From the NCBI RefSeq assembly GCF_900496995.4, contig NC_044024.1, forward strand, positions 1,612,001-1,676,000: DNA of 64,000 nt, read 5' to 3'. The stretch is from Aquila chrysaetos chrysaetos. Lineage: Eukaryota > Chordata > Aves > Accipitriformes > Accipitridae. The translations under genes and the position numbers were made by a program. Position 1 is the stretch's first letter, and each line of letters opens with the position of its first letter. The notes beneath the pieces were generated by a model. That model saw only the letters and a program-made list of their open reading frames with translations, was not told where the DNA came from and ran no database searches. This document shows, piece by piece, positions 1-14,600 of the stretch.

Positions 1-644
<644 letters not shown>

Positions 645-1063
645 GGCTGCTGGAGAACCAGCTGCCCGACGAGGAGGCCAAGTGCTGCGAGGTGCAATGG
701 GACTCCTGCGACCACCCCCCAGACAGCAACGGCAACACATCCCCCGAATCCACCGCGTCAGAGTCACTCCATTTCCACCGCCACGACCCCCACCTCCATC
801 ACCAGCGGCAGAACCACTACCACCTCTACCACCACCACCACCACCACCACCAGTACCACCAGCCCCACTCCCCATCCTTGCTGCCGGTCTCCGCAGGGTC
901 TCGCCTCGGCAGCAGCAGGATCAGACTGTGCGTGCTGGTCCTGATGCTTCTCCACACCATGGTGTCCTTCTCGAGCGTGCACGGCGGCGGCGGGGCGGCC
1001 GGCGGAGGGCTTAGCCTGGAGGCCCTGCCCGCCCTGGAGGAGAGCGTGGCACGGGACGAGTGA
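645..1063 (+). CDS. NALF2: NALF2 (FAM155B)-like gene, terminal coding exon
   Basis: This exon encodes the last 138 complete residues and the TGA stop at 1061-1063. It begins in phase 1 after the acceptor at 644 and reads LLENQLPDEEAKCCEVQW, with paired and single cysteines of the extracellular cysteine-rich domain (KCC, then SCD). A long histidine-rich stretch follows (about 770-880), with His-Tyr and His-Gln pairs and an uninterrupted run of seven His codons at 830-850, all CAC. A hydrophobic segment around 920-985 (IRLCVLVLMLLHTMV) fits a C-terminal membrane helix. A glycine-rich linker and the acidic tail LEALPALEESVARDE close the protein. The LEALPAL tail and the IRLCVLVLMLLHT segment are the strongest family marks. 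The His run is a CAC repeat and may vary in length between individuals. Function is inferred from the family: NALCN channel auxiliary subunit at the neuronal surface and in the ER. Confidence 0.9.
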
Positions 1064-2142
1064 CACGGAGGGGAAAGCCGACCTCCAAGAAGAACGCCAG
1101 ATCTTTTTCCACTAAGGGGGGCACATGCTATTCCTCCAATGGGAGGCACGGGATTGGGGGTGACGCACACACACACACCCCCGCACATACCCCCAAGAGC
1201 TGCTCGCCGCGGGGCATCCCCGTGATGAAGAGTCTCTAATGCGCACAGGGCTGCGGGACTCGGCTTTGAGAAGGGTTCGGTCAGTAGCAGCCGGGCAGCG
1301 TGGCGTGCCCGGCCTCGCCGAGGCGCCGGCGCGGGAAGGTACGGCACGGGGGGAGCGGAGGGGAGGGGGGTCCCTTGGGAAGAGGTGTCCCCGTGGGACT
1401 GCCGCGCATCTCCCGGCCGCCTGCCGCGAGTGCCTTGGGCGCCCGCACCTTACCTGCCAGCGACATGCCAAGGGTTTGACGGTCGGCCCAGCACCCATTT
1501 CTTTTCCTCCTCGGTCTGTAAATCCCGAAGGGCCAGGCGGGCAGGGAGGCAGCCCCTCTTGGCACAGCCTTGCCCCCCCGCTCCTCCTGTCCCAGGGGAC
1601 AAACCCACCGACTCAAGGCAGAGCCATCCTCGCGGGGTGCAGCGTCCTCAGCGCGGCATTCCCCTCGCTGGTGGGATTTGGGGGACAGGAGTGGGACGCT
1701 TTTATGCTACACTGTGGTACTACTCGGGGTTCGTCTCGTTACGTCCCCGACCTGCTCCTCCAGCCTTGCCTCTCCTGCTCCTCTGTGCAAGGAGGTGGAG
1801 AGGGAGGGGGGAGGCATGGAGCAGGAGGGACGTCCCCAGCATTCCCACGTCCCACTTTGCCAAGTGTCCCCATGATTTGGTTTAACCTTTTTTGCTTTCT
1901 TTCCTGACCGGAGTGGCTGGTGTCCGAGAGGAGTTAGGGAGATGTGACTCCAGCAGTGCACAGGCTAAGAGAGGGAGGGGAATCGCGCGTCGTTAACAGT
2001 TGGATGCGGGGCATCAGAAGGCATCCTTCCATGCTTCCCAGCTACAAATCATCGACTGGATGGCAGAAGGACTGGGCAAAAAGGGCTGGAGAAATCTGGC
2101 TTGTAGGGAGAGTCTCCCACACAAAGAAGAGGCGCTAATAAA
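1064..2142 (+). other. NALF2: Proximal 3' UTR of the NALF2-like gene, short form
   Basis: Non-coding sequence directly after the NALF2 stop codon. It starts GC-rich, includes a short CA dinucleotide run near 1165-1180, and turns more balanced after 1,900. The first canonical poly(A) hexamer, AATAAA, lies at 2137-2142 and is followed by a T-rich stretch near 2,160. Whether cleavage happens here or farther downstream cannot be decided from the sequence. Confidence 0.55.
2137..2142 (+). terminator. Candidate proximal poly(A) signal of NALF2
   Basis: An AATAAA hexamer 1.07 kb after the NALF2 stop codon. A short T-run (GTTTTTATG) lies about 20-30 bases downstream and could act as the U/GU-rich element. 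Hexamers of this kind occur often by chance, so this is only a candidate. Confidence 0.4.
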
Positions 2143-5100
2143 GCCCAGCTGGGGAAGAGAGTTTTTATGAATACTTTCTATCCACAGATGCCCCCCAGAT
2201 AAGAAAATTTCTAGGAGCCCAGCTGGGGCAGCTGGACTCAGCCGGGCAAGGTGCTGGCTGGTGCAGCCTCATTTGGCTCACTTAGTGGTTTTTTTTTGGT
2301 TTTTTTTTTAACCTGAGCTCAGCATATCCAGGGATTCAGCCCCAAACAGACATCAGATCCTGCTTTCCTAGGAAACTCCCAAGTTCTCCACCCACCCACC
2401 GGGAACTGTTCCCAGCATGAATACTGTGAGGTGGTGCACGGGGGACGGCGCTGCGCCGCCGGGCCAGGCACCAGAGACGAGAAAGTTTATTCTGGCTGTG
2501 GGCGAGGGGAAGGAGGAGGGTGCGTTTTAGCACTAGTCAGCTGCAAAATGTCCCGGTCACGATTCGGATGTGAACTTGCTCGTTGCCTACAGAGGACGTG
2601 TGACGGTCCGTCTGTTTCTAGGCTGCCTCTTGACGGGGAGCCGACAGCAGAGCCCAGGGTGGATCGCTGCTGGAGCAGGAGGAATGTCCTGCTGCATCTC
2701 AAACCGATCCCAGGTCCCTGCGAGGGTCCAAGAAGTCACGGAGTTGAGGACTGTAAGAGCTTTGTGGTTTCTGGTCTGTTGAGGTGAAGCAAAACCAAGC
2801 AGAGCCCCATGAGCAAAGCTACTTCCTACCCGGCTGGAAGAAGGAAGTACCGGGCATCTCATGGGAAGGACAGGTTTCCTGACGTTTCCAGCCCATTTCC
2901 AGACCAAAGAGGCTCTGAGAAGCAGCTGAATGTTTGATTTCTGCTTTGACTTGAATCTCAGAGCTTTGGGGTAATGTTTACACATTATCAGTTGCCTGTT
3001 ACCAAAGTCCCGCAGATAAAAAAGCCTGTGAACCCGCTGTCCCTTGGTTATCGGGCTGGGAGAGGTGGTGGTCACAGAAGATGCAGAGAGTGTTTCCCGA
3101 GCAGATTTCCTTGCTGTTGCTACCCAGAAAAGGTAGGACGATTCTCGTTTGACTATTCCTCACAGCATCTGTCTATTTTCAGTCTAGTTCACACCAATCT
3201 GAGAACTTGGGACATGCAACAGTTCAGCAAACAGGGATCTGAGTCCTCCGTTTGCTCTGCTGCTAAGACGTGAGTCGTGTAGCTGCTTTGATGACTAGCA
3301 AAAGCATACAGCCAGACCGAGGGAGGGAGCACAGTCCTGTGCCTGCCTCGAGACAGCCGGATCCGGTTCACTCTTAAGGAAATTAGATTTTTCATGTACT
3401 GCCAAGAGTTAAGCTAATTCCAGGCGCCTCTCTCAGAGATAGGCTGCATCCAATCTTCGAACGACTCATCTAGAGAGAGAAGAATAGCCCAGTGTGGTGC
3501 GTCAGCAAGTGGCCCTGAGTCACTGGCCCTATTCATTGTCTGCTGGTGTGACGCTGAGCAGCGCCCGAGCCCGCACGCTCGCAGGCGACGTGGTGTTACC
3601 GGCTCGCTCTTCTGCACCCCGTGTGCGTGTGTAAACCCCGTGCAAAGACCGTTCTTGAGGGGTTCGTGCCCTTCTGCTTGCCTGGAAGCTGTTCTGCACC
3701 GCCGGCGAGCGGAGTGATGGACCAGCGCGTTGGCATCAGTCCAGGCTGGGGCGGGTTGTGGTGGCTCCGAGCGCGGAGGTTTTGTGACGGGCGATTGCCA
3801 CGGAGCTGCGGGAGCGAGGTCAGATTAGCCCAAGTTATCTTCAGGGACTAGGGGAGGCTGGCAGGGTTTTGCTGGAATAACCTGGGAGCTGTGACAAATG
3901 TCGTCACCTTCCATAACACCAGCTGATGAGCTTCATCTCGGGAGGCGGGGAGCCCACGCTCCATCCCAAAGAATCTGAAAGCTGAGCCATTTCAAAAATG
4001 GGGTCTTTAGCGTGATTACTGAGGAGGTGTCGTTGCGTCAGCCTCGTCAGCCGGGGAGCGAGGAGGCAGTTAGGCTGTAGCCGGAGGAGATCCGCACGTT
4101 TTCCAAGCTGCGGCTTCCCGGGAGGTGTTCACGTGAGGATAACGTGCCGGGTCGGCAGGGATGCTGCCGGGTCCGCGGGCAGGGGGAGCGCGCGGGGTGC
4201 GGAGCCGCGCTGGCAGGCGCAGGGCTGGGATTTTACCTAGTGTGACTGGAAGGAAAGTGCTGAGTCTTCACAGACCAAGGCTTTTGGAAGGAGTTCTTTT
4301 ATTTAGCGAGTCTGGGCTGCTGTCAATAAGTTCTGTGGTTTTAGGGCACCATATGCTGTATTCAACACTTTGCCAATCTCGTTAAATGAATCCAGACTAG
4401 GCTGTTCACAGAACAGGACGGAGCAGCTGGAAGCGGTGTATGTCGCAGTCCATCATTATAAGGCTGTCGGATAAAAACCTTCTCTTTGGTCTGACATTAC
4501 AACCTTAATAATCCTCCATCCATATTAGCTTTCTCTTTGCTATATAAAAGAAAAGTCCAGAAAGGAGACGTTAACATGTCTCCGTTAATACCACTGACAT
4601 TATTTTTATTAAAATGTGGAGTGAATGTGCCTGGGATAAGGAGAGAAATGGTTTCTCTGCCCTGTGCGTGCAGGTAGGCTTCAGCCCGAGCCCCTCCTGT
4701 GCCCAACGCAGGCCTGGGACCAGGAGCCCTTGGCAGAGCTGCGCTCCTGCAGCCTCCTGGGACCTTGGAAAACACCAGGATTTATCCTGCCAGGAATTTC
4801 AAACCAAGGTGCTTTCTCCTTTTCAATTCAATGATCTTATTTTCTTCCCCCCAAAGAAGGCGCCACGCATTGGTATTAATATGTAAACCTCAACCTTTCC
4901 TTCAGTGGATAAACTTCTCTCTGCTCGGAGAAAAATGCCCATCGGAAAGCAGTGATTCCTCCCTGCCCTCCTTGGCAAGAGGCTTTCTCTGCCTGGGGGA
5001 GCCGAGGGGTGATGCTGTCCCGGGGGGGATCTGGATGCAGGAGCGGGTGCGGGCAGAGCAGACAGGGCTGCAGGAGGAAAGGTAGCTGGGTCCTGCCCGG

Positions 5101-8100
5101 CTGGAGCGTTAGTCCTGGGTTTTGCACTTTAATGTAACTGCCAGTTGTACAAATTAATTAAAAATAACTGAAGAAAAATCCCAAAGAAAGGCCCTGCTTC
5201 CTCTGGTGAAGATTAATCATTAGTTGAGCCTTTTTCTTATGAAAATACAGATCCATGGTAGCCCCAGGCAAAAGATTCCCAGGGAGAGCCCTCACCATTC
5301 GTGCTCTGAGTTAGGGAAATCGCTTTGAAAGCATCTGACAACTAAAGCAGAACATGTTGAGTAACTTGGCAACACTCAGAAAACATCTTGAAATGGTTTT
5401 TGTTCAACACATTTTGCTTTGCTTCAATAGGAGATGTCAGGGCAGTTCATTCACTGCCACTCAGGACTGCAGGCGATGCTGGGAGAGGGTTCCTCTGCCC
5501 GCGTTTAAAAAAAGAAAAAAGAAAATCCCTGATATCTGCTGCTCCCAGGGCAGGATCCTCCTCGGCGATGCGACGGAGCTTCCCATTGCCGAGCTCTGTG
5601 GGTCCCTTCTGGCCGGCGAGGTCTCCCCGCGCCGCGTTTGCCGGGGAGGTGGGTGAGTTACAGCACGGAGCGGGGCCGTTTGCGCTGCCGGTGGGACAGG
5701 GTCCCCCCCGTCCTGCAGCGAGGGGGCACTGCCTTGTGCTCAGCCTTGGGATTGAAGGCTCTGCCCTCAAAAAGTCATGCAGCGGCTTGTGATAAATTAT
5801 AACATGATACCTCGCTACCACCCTGGAAAGGAATGCCTATAGACATTGGTAGAGACAAACATAGTTGGATTCTGCGAAAATCCCTATTAAAATCTATGTG
5901 ATGTGGCAGACAATTTTGTTTATGGACTTTTTGAGCTGCCCTGTGGCTTCCCATCCATGGGGCTATAAATCTCTCTTAAATTATACTTGGAAAGTTAGGA
6001 AGGGCAGTGGCTAATGTTTAGGCATGACGTTAATAACGATCTACTTTAGCCCATCAAACAAAAAGTCAGCTCTTGGGCATCCCAGCGGGGTGACGAAACC
6101 CCGTGATGGCCCCTTCTCGCCCCAGGAGGAGCCTCTTTGGAGCTCCTGGATCACGGCGGCTCTGGGGGGGCTGCACAGGTCCAAGCATCCTTTAGGTTTC
6201 TTTCAGGAGTGAAGGTTTTCAGCAGCTCTTTTGGGGTGTTCTTGGTCCATGTGGCTCTTTGGGTGATTGCTTCCAGTCCTGCACATCACTGCAGGGAGGT
6301 GGATAGGAATAAGCCTGCTCTGCTTGCCCTCTGAGTGCCAGCCAAGAGCCAGCACCTGACTCCTGAAAAATCCCAGCGGTTTACACCATTCCTGCAGCCC
6401 CAGGCTCCATCTCAAACAACGAAGCCAGCACCAACCACGCTCCTCACGGCTGAGCGGAGAAGAGCATCCTCCCCAAAATGGGGCTCCCAAAAACGCGGGC
6501 TGGTCCTTGGCGGGGGGGGGGTCCCACATGAGGCCTTCCGCAGCGTGGTCCCTGCAGGACGTGCAGCTACCTCCTCCCGGGACGTAGGCTGGTGGATGCT
6601 CATCCCGCTGGGCGTAGGGGAAGGAGGAGGTTTTCCTCCATCCCGGGTCGTGCACAGCTGCACTGAGACCCTGCGAGGGAGGTCACCGGCATCAGCAGTT
6701 TCCAAAGGGATCTTCAGTTCTGCCCTTCTGGGATGAAGGGAGCAAAGGAAAGGCTGTGGTCGTACGCGAAGGATAAATCATTTTCAAATAAGGATCGTAA
6801 ATAAAATTAAATAATTCCTTTTAAAAGTTGTTGGGGATTTTATCAAAGCTCTCAGCCCTCGCTCGCAGGACTGGGTGTTCACGGGCAGATGGGCTGAGTT
6901 ACTAAACGCCATTCCTCCAGCTTCCTTTCATACGCTGCGTATCTAGTACTTTTGTTCGAAACAAGGTCAGGAGTGGTTTCCAGTCTCGTTAGCATTTTAT
7001 GATGATTCTTTTTCGGCCCGGGAAGTCGACAACTTTGCTTGTTGTAAACTGAAACTCAAAAAAAAAATTAGGTTTGGCTTATGAAATTTGGGGTTGGTTT
7101 TACCATTTTTAAACGTATTTGGGAACTGTACGTGCTTGAGTTGCGAAACAAAAAGACATTTCAAGCCAGACAGTTATTTTTTTTTATTTTGAAACTTGTC
7201 AAAACAAGCCATATTGATAATTATGACCAATTTTTTTCAAATTGAGAAATGTATCAAGAACAGCTCTTTCCCACAAAACCTTTCATTTTCAAAAAATAAA
7301 ATGAAAAAAATCAATCACACTTTTTCTGCTCGCACAGTTGGAACTGGTGGCAGTGGATTCGGAGAGAATAGCAATTTGTAAGGAATTCCAACCAGCTCTA
7401 CTTAAAATAGCATCCAGCCAGTTTCTTGGGGGCAGTAGGCTGAGCGGCTCCGTGGTGAAAGCAAACTGGAGAGCTGCCTTTCTTACCGGGATGGTTTCAG
7501 TCCTGGATAACACACCTTGGGAACCGCAGGGGCACGTTCCCCGTGGGAATTCGCTGCTGAGATGCCTGGGAGGAAGCATCTCTTCTTCCCTAGGTCCTCG
7601 GCCGGTGGCGGGTGCCCCCAGCCATCCCTCTAACCAAGCTCTCTTTTCTTTTCCAAACCAAAATGAATCCAGCTTCTTCTAGCCTTCAGTACATTCAGAC
7701 ATCACAGTTGCGGGATGCCTTCAAAACCTGAGATACTCCCGTACGTTCACGGGAGTTTAAATTTGGAAGAAATTCAATGCGCTGGTCCGGCGGGGATGCC
7801 ACAAAGCAAGAGAAGCAACCGCCGCGGTTCAACAAGAACCGTTTTAAGGGAGAGCACCGAAGAGAGCCCCAAAGAAAGCATCCTTGCCCTCTTGCCCTTC
7901 TCCGTTGGGAGCACGGGAGATGCCGTTTCTGGCAGCCGAGGCGAGGTCTCTCTCTGCCCCTCTGCTGCCGGCGAGGGCCGGGCTGGGGGGTCCCGGCACG
8001 CCGGCGGGCACGAGGCGCGGGGGGGACCTCGGCAGGGACCGGGATGGCTTTGCCTGTGTGTGTGTGACCAGGCTGCTTGTGACCGAACCCTTCTCAAGTG

Positions 8101-8632
8101 CTCGTGAAATGTCGGTGGTTACAGAGCTCAGACCTACAACAAAAAAGGTCCTTTTACAGTACGTGGTGGCGGGGTGAAAAAAACCAACAAAACCAACCAT
8201 ACTGCTGAAGTCAAAATATTCTTTCTAATCCCCCTGCCCGGTTTCTCTTTCTTTCCAGCTTTCTTCCTCTGCCTCCCGGACCCTCCCTCTCTGTTCCCAC
8301 CCCCCTTCTGTTTCTCTTTCTCCCCTCTGTCATAAGAAAGTGACTGTGTCCTCGAGGGGACAGTTTTCTTATGCCATTTTATACACTGTGCTTCATGTTT
8401 AGAACTTTTTTGCACTAGTTCCTATTACATTTATTTTCCAAAATGGTTTGACAGAAAACAAACAAAAAAACCCAACAAAAACACAAAACCATGCTATAAT
8501 TCAGTTGTATTAAAAATATTATCCTACTACTCTCTGTGTTCAATAGTCTCTGTACCTGTAATGCTTTCAGTTCTGTTGTATTTTGGGGCAGAGGTTTTCT
8601 CCGCTCCTTGTTTAACCCAGTAAAGAAATAAA
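2143..8632 (+). other. Possible extended NALF2 3' UTR, otherwise intergenic DNA
   Basis: No coding exon is supported anywhere in this 6.5-kb stretch. It is a mix of GC-rich and AT-rich blocks with short T or A runs, for example near 2,289 and 7,177. A pyrimidine-rich tract of about 110 bases lies at 8,220-8,330. The last 300 bases before 8,632 are AT-rich with A/C-rich runs and end in a strong AATAAA. That looks like the end of a long brain-type 3' UTR. Membership in the NALF2 transcript is inference. Confidence 0.35.
8627..8632 (+). terminator. Candidate distal poly(A) signal of NALF2
   Basis: The sequence AAGAAATAAAATG contains AATAAA at 8627-8632. It sits after about 300 bases of U-rich, UTR-like sequence on the + strand. 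If used, the NALF2 3' UTR would be about 7.6 kb long. RNA evidence would be needed to choose between this site and the one at 2137. Confidence 0.4.
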
Positions 8633-11600
8633 ATGTTAAGAATTGATGATAACATCCTCCTCCCTTTCTCTGCGGTTTAATTTGGGCCGTGTAGGTCCCG
8701 GCGTGCTGCTCGCCGTCCAGGGAGACACGGTGGGACGGGCTGCCGGCCCCCTGCTCCCCACCAGAACCTGCCCTGCAAACTCGGTCTGTCTGTCCTACGG
8801 GTGTTTTTTTCCTGCGAAATCCAATCTCACATGGAGGACAGAAGAGGCAGAATGGAGGGACAATAACCCTGCCTTACTGAATTTGATTTCGTAACCTTTC
8901 TTTATATTCTTTTGTTTCTTGCCTTCACATTTCTTGCCATGGGGCTCACCTCAGAACAATAGGGGCAAAGACTGTCACCAAGAGATTCATCAGAGAATAA
9001 TGACTAAACCAGGGTATCCAAATTTTGCCCAGCTGAAGTCCACACCCACATATAATCTGGAATTAATTCATCTGGACAACAGATCTCGGCATGCAACAGA
9101 GCTAGGACACTCCGCTCCAAATTGAATGCTGCATGCCAGGCTGCAAAAGGCCATGTAATAAAACTCTGAAGTTACACTTTGGCCATTCCTACCCCGAGCT
9201 GAAAATCCTTAGTTTGGAAAGAAGACGAGGAAAAGAGAGCAAAAAAAGGAAGGACATTGGACGGAGATAGAAATAATTTTTTAAAAAGCAGATTGGTGCA
9301 GAAGGCGAACACGAGGGGAGGGCACTGGGAGGCATCGGCTCTGCTGTGAAACTGGGGCAGAGAAGAAGAAGTGGTGGGTGCAGGCAGGGAGGCACAGAGA
9401 GCACGGCCAGGGAGTGGGGTGTCCGGTGTGTAGCTCCATGCGGGGCTGGGTGGGTAAATAATTAGCGGGATATATCACGGCTAGAACTGAAGGTGTCATT
9501 TTCTGGCCTCTCGCAAGGTTCTCATTCCCCTCTGCCCACACCAAATCGTCTACAAGAGACCGGTTTCCTTTGTGGCTTAGAAAGGAAAAAAAACCAAAAA
9601 ATCTATTTTCTCGAGTTCCTCAAAGAGAGGAGCCGGCCCAGGAGCGGGATGCTGTGCTGGAAGGCTTGTGCTCAGGCGTGGAGCCGGGGCTGCTGGCGCC
9701 CGGCTGGGCTGAGCCCAGGGTTCCTGCTGCTGCACCGTCCCCTTTCCTCTCCTTTTGCCTGCGGGGACACCGTTGGCTCTTCTCTCCTCTTTGCCCCGCG
9801 TGGAGCCAATATCCATATTCAGCCCTTCAGCTGCAAAAAATCCAAAGTATTCCAGGACTGCCTGTCCTGACCCGCGCACCTTTTTACGCAGGTACGCATC
9901 TCTTCCCTGGCCACTAATGGTAGCAGATGGATCGGTACCTGATTTTCATTTCCACAATGCTTTGCTCAGGGTACCCACTAGCTGGGTAGAAGATGGCATC
10001 ACACCTCCTTTCAGAGGGAGCCATTTCATTGACGCAACCGCCTGGTTGTCTTTTTGTCCACAAAACCCAGAGGCAGGAGGTTCGGGACACTGGGACGGGC
10101 AGTCGGGACGGTCACGGTGCTACTCCCAGTTAGGGCAACTAGAGATCAACATTATCCCAGCCCATTTTTAACTGAAACCGTGCTGCTCGCTTGTTTCTTA
10201 AGTCACATTAAGTCATCTGCTACCCCTCACAAGGTCTCCAGCAGCAATAACTGTGTGAATTCCCACCCAATTTCTCAGGAAACCTTCACAGCTCTGGTAG
10301 GGAAGTGAGGGGACAGTGTAGATGCCATACAGGAGCACAGTTGATGCAAATCAGCAATGCTGGGGTCCTTTTTTCTAAAATCCTTTTGTCCTGCTCTGTG
10401 CCAGCCTATTGTTTTGATTTTCAGAGAGTACCATGTGCTGGTGCCACCAAGGTGTAAAGATAAGGCAAAGTCAAGATGATTTCCAGGATGAAGCGTGAAT
10501 TTGTAATGGAGAAGCATGATGGCCAGCTAACAGAACAAGGGGGGTCTCTTACTATTTGCATAGAGGGGATCATGCTTAGCCCCACAGACAAACAGAAAAG
10601 CATACGCCAGCGGCTCTCTCCAGAATAGCACTCAGGTGTCTCAGGTTAGCATCTATCCTGCTGTAGGCAATTAAATCCAACTCAGCCATTGCCTAAGGTT
10701 TGCAGGGCTCCCCACTTGCTTTTAAGGTGCTTTCAATAGTGGTTCCTCATGGGTGTGTCCTGAACTGCCCCAATTTGAGCAGCTCTGGGCCTCAGCTGGG
10801 CTCTAGAAACTACACATGAGAGTCCTGCAAAGGGCTTGAGCTGCTAAATAGTCTCAGGATACAGACAGCACCAGATTTCTCAGAAAATGTGCTTGGGATC
10901 ACTTTTTCCTTTGGGAGCGCTGCTGGCAGGACAGGTCCCGGCAAATCACATGCCATCGTTTGTTCCTACCGACCTCCTGCTGCAGCGATGAGAAAGCACC
11001 GGCTGGCATCTCTGCCGCACTGGGTAGGTGGTGGCTGTTTGCTACGAAGCCTTTGAAAATGGACCTGCTGCTGGAGATGAAAAGGTTGAGTCTCTGGTCT
11101 GGCAGGGAGAACGCAGGCAAAGGGTGGGAGATGTCGCTTGAGCTGCTTGCTGAGGCTGCAGGAGGTAACACCGCGGGGTGGTTCTGCTGGGCTGGGCTCA
11201 GGGTGCCGCGTGTGCTGCCGTGGCAGATGTTTAGGGGAGCCCTACAAGAGCAGGGCAAGCATACGGCAACACGCAATTAATGGGATTTCTGAGCCAGATG
11301 CAAGGCATTTCCCAGTATCTCTTTACGTAACAGCTCTGCATTGATGTTTAACTGCTGAATTTGTGTAGCTGCATTCTCGGACCCAGCTGCTCCGCCGGTA
11401 TCCCCGCTCCCATGGCAGTGACTGCTGGAGTGCCGTGGTGCGTGCTTGCGCAGTTATTTGTTCTCGGCGGCTCCTTCTGGTGTCCCTGCATCTCGTCGTC
11501 TGAGACACCGCATCCCTTGCCCAGCCTCTCCAGGCCGCCCGTGGTGTGACAGACCCCAAGCATCTCTCCCCTCGGAAGAGAGGTACCGCAAGCGTGCCCT

Positions 11601-14600
11601 GTCTCCCTGCCTCCAGGATGCCCTGAAAGAGGGACCTGTTGGGGCTTGGCCGCCATATAAAAAGACCTCAGGATTTATGGGGCTGGAGAAGGGGGCAAGA
11701 AGGTATGTGCCTGCCCAGCCCGGGGAGCAGCGATGCTGTTCCTGAACTTGCAATGAGCACTGGGCAAAGCGTGGGGAAGGGTCTCGGTGGGCACGTGGTG
11801 CCCAAGCTGATGCAGCAGCTGAAAATCCACCCAGGAACATGCCGGTTCCCAGGGATTTCATTAGCAGGGGTTTGAAGTTGATGTGAGTTAAGTTGAATAT
11901 AAATTTTCATGTCTATAGGCCTGCGGACATCAAAGTTGGAAGGCAGCATGGAGCGAGAGAGAAGTTTCTCAGCTGTAAATTTGCCTTGTGAGTCCATAAA
12001 AACTGAAACGGGCAGTGTAAAAAATATTTCTGCGGGAAAGAGGATGGAAAATGCTGCACCCCTTAGAAAACATTACAAAGCACTGCAGACCCAAATCAAA
12101 CTCCAGGCTTGGAAATGCTTTGAGGTGCAAGATGGGACTTTCCGGACACTGAAATCATGGATGGGGTCTGGATTTCTAACATCATCTCTTCTGGATGTGA
12201 ACTAGGAGTTCCCTTTGTTTCTCTACTTATTTATATAGTGCTTATTTATACATTTATATAGGTTCTGCATTCTGGTTTATCAAAAAAGGAAAAAAAGTAT
12301 CATTTTCAAGCATGTGCGTGTAAAAACCATGCTAACTGTGTAATTCCATTTCTGAGCAATTTCAGAGCTCCTGGAGCTTCTCTGTCCTCCCCGGGTGGAG
12401 AATTACTCAGGACTCATGAAAATCAGGCAACTTGTTACCGCAGATCTAAAACTGTGCTCAAGAGCCTCATTTTTCACAGCAACATTTGAGTACGGGAGAG
12501 TAAGAATCCTGAAGAGAGAGCCTGTGTTTTCTTGTTCTTCTGACTCTTCAGTGTAAGAATGCTGTTTCAAGCTCTGTTTTCTACCTACCAGGAAGCTCAA
12601 GGATGTTTCTAGGCCTTTCAAAGTCTGTATGTTCTGGGTATATTCAAATCAGAGCACCCTGCTGTTGGCGAGGAGTTCTTTGTTTATTTTTATGTGGCCA
12701 AACAGGTATTTTTTGTGGGTTTATGGATTTTGTGACTGGGAAGTTAGTGTGATGCCACCTCAGAAAACTGATGAAAATCTTGTAGTTAAGAGTTGAAGAA
12801 ATTATTAATGATCATAATTTTCCACATTTTTTTTTTTTTGCCTGGAGGACTCCTTTGTTCTCTTCTTTTTGTCTAAAATTTGCATTAAGTAAGAGCTTAC
12901 AATTTATTTGTCATTAGCAACCCCCTTGCCATAGCAGAGCAGGAGTTGCCTAGATGAGCTGTAGAAAGTGGATTTATCTGGATTTTATATGTTAGATGCT
13001 ATAAGCCAGGTGGGTTTTGCTGTGTGACTTCTTCCTCTCTTGCTCTATTTTTCCTGGTCTGTCTGTCTCTTGCCCGCTTTGGATCATGGCCTTGACACTG
13101 CACGATGGTCTGTGTCATTCTGTTAGATCTGTTTCAGTAACTGAGGAAGATCAAGGTCATACTGATGTGTCTCCTCCACTGAAAACATCAGTGTCCTTAT
13201 TAATTCAGCTTTAATTGTACGGAAGTGAAGCCCCTTGATGGGAAAGGGCTGGGAAGGGGTGTTTCTTCTGCCTTCATGTGAAAGCAGTGGAAGTTCCTTT
13301 CCTTTCTTTCATCTTTATTGACAGAGATGCATATTTCAAGGAGAGGGTCAGGCCCAGGAGAAGGTGTTGCTGGTGCCATGTGGGACTTGGATGATCGTCC
13401 TCTTTTGTGAGCTTGCCCTGAGACAGGAGTTTACCTGAAAACCGTGTTAATTAAACCATATCAGGTGAAACTGTAGGTCCCAGTATTCTGAAAATAAAAA
13501 ATAATAAAAAAAAATATTGTTAAAGCCTGAGAGTGAAGCACTGGAAGTGGGATGGCCTCGGTCATTTTGTTCCCCTTCTACAGAAGGGCAGATCCCCAGC
13601 TGCTGAGAAGATTTGGTGGTTATCAGCGGGAATGTGCTTGTCCCGTCCTGGGAACTTCTCTTTAGACAGCAGCAGAGGAGTTAGGTGAGGTTAGGCTGGA
13701 TGTTGTGGGCTGAGTTTGGGAAGACCTGGACACAATCCTCCTCCTGTTGCCCTAATGAGCAAATAGATCTGGAAGGTGGGATGTGCTTAGTTATGAGTTA
13801 TTTCCAGTCAAACTGTCTTATCTAAAAAGAAGTCCACTTTTTTTTTTATTCCCTGTCAACCCCCTGCTCTTCTTGGGCCCCAAGGAGTATTCCCACTTGC
13901 AACCCCGTTCCAGCCATGACCCCTCAGATCAGTGTCCTGTTTCTGTCCTCCTCCACAAACACCTAATCCCTGTTATGACATTAGCTGTACATTAAGAAAA
14001 CTCACTCCTGGTGAGAGCAATCAAGAGTCTTCAGCTGGTGAAGGTGAGGGTTCACAGAAGGAGATTCTGGAGGTGAATTTGGCGTTGTGTTAGGGGAGCA
14101 ACACAGACATGCCATGTGTATTCACCTAGTGCTATCCAACATGGATCCATCCCTGGCACTGCCCTTTGGGCAGCTTCCTGTAAGGAAAAGTGTGTAGGAT
14201 CTGGTTTCCCTTTGGAGAGGGAAGTGTTAAGTGCAAGAAAAGATCACAGACACGATAAATCCAAGGGATGTCAAATTACATCAAACTTCCTCATCTTAAT
14301 GTGGAGATATTAAGACAAGTGCCTTGAACTGAGTAACAGAAATGGCTGTATGCAATGCCACATTAGAGAGAGGTTATCTTTGTATTATCCCTGGCACATC
14401 ACCTCATTTACACCCTGCTTTCCTTTTCCCTACCAGTCCCTTTCATGTTTTTAGTACAAAATGTGTGTGTGATAATTAGGATTATAGCTTCTGTCTCTCT
14501 CTTGGGCTTCCTAGCTACCCTTCACATTTGATCTGTCACCTTTCCCGAGGTTTGCTCTAGCTCTTCTTCCTCCGGTCTTTCTCGGCTTCTTCCCACCACC

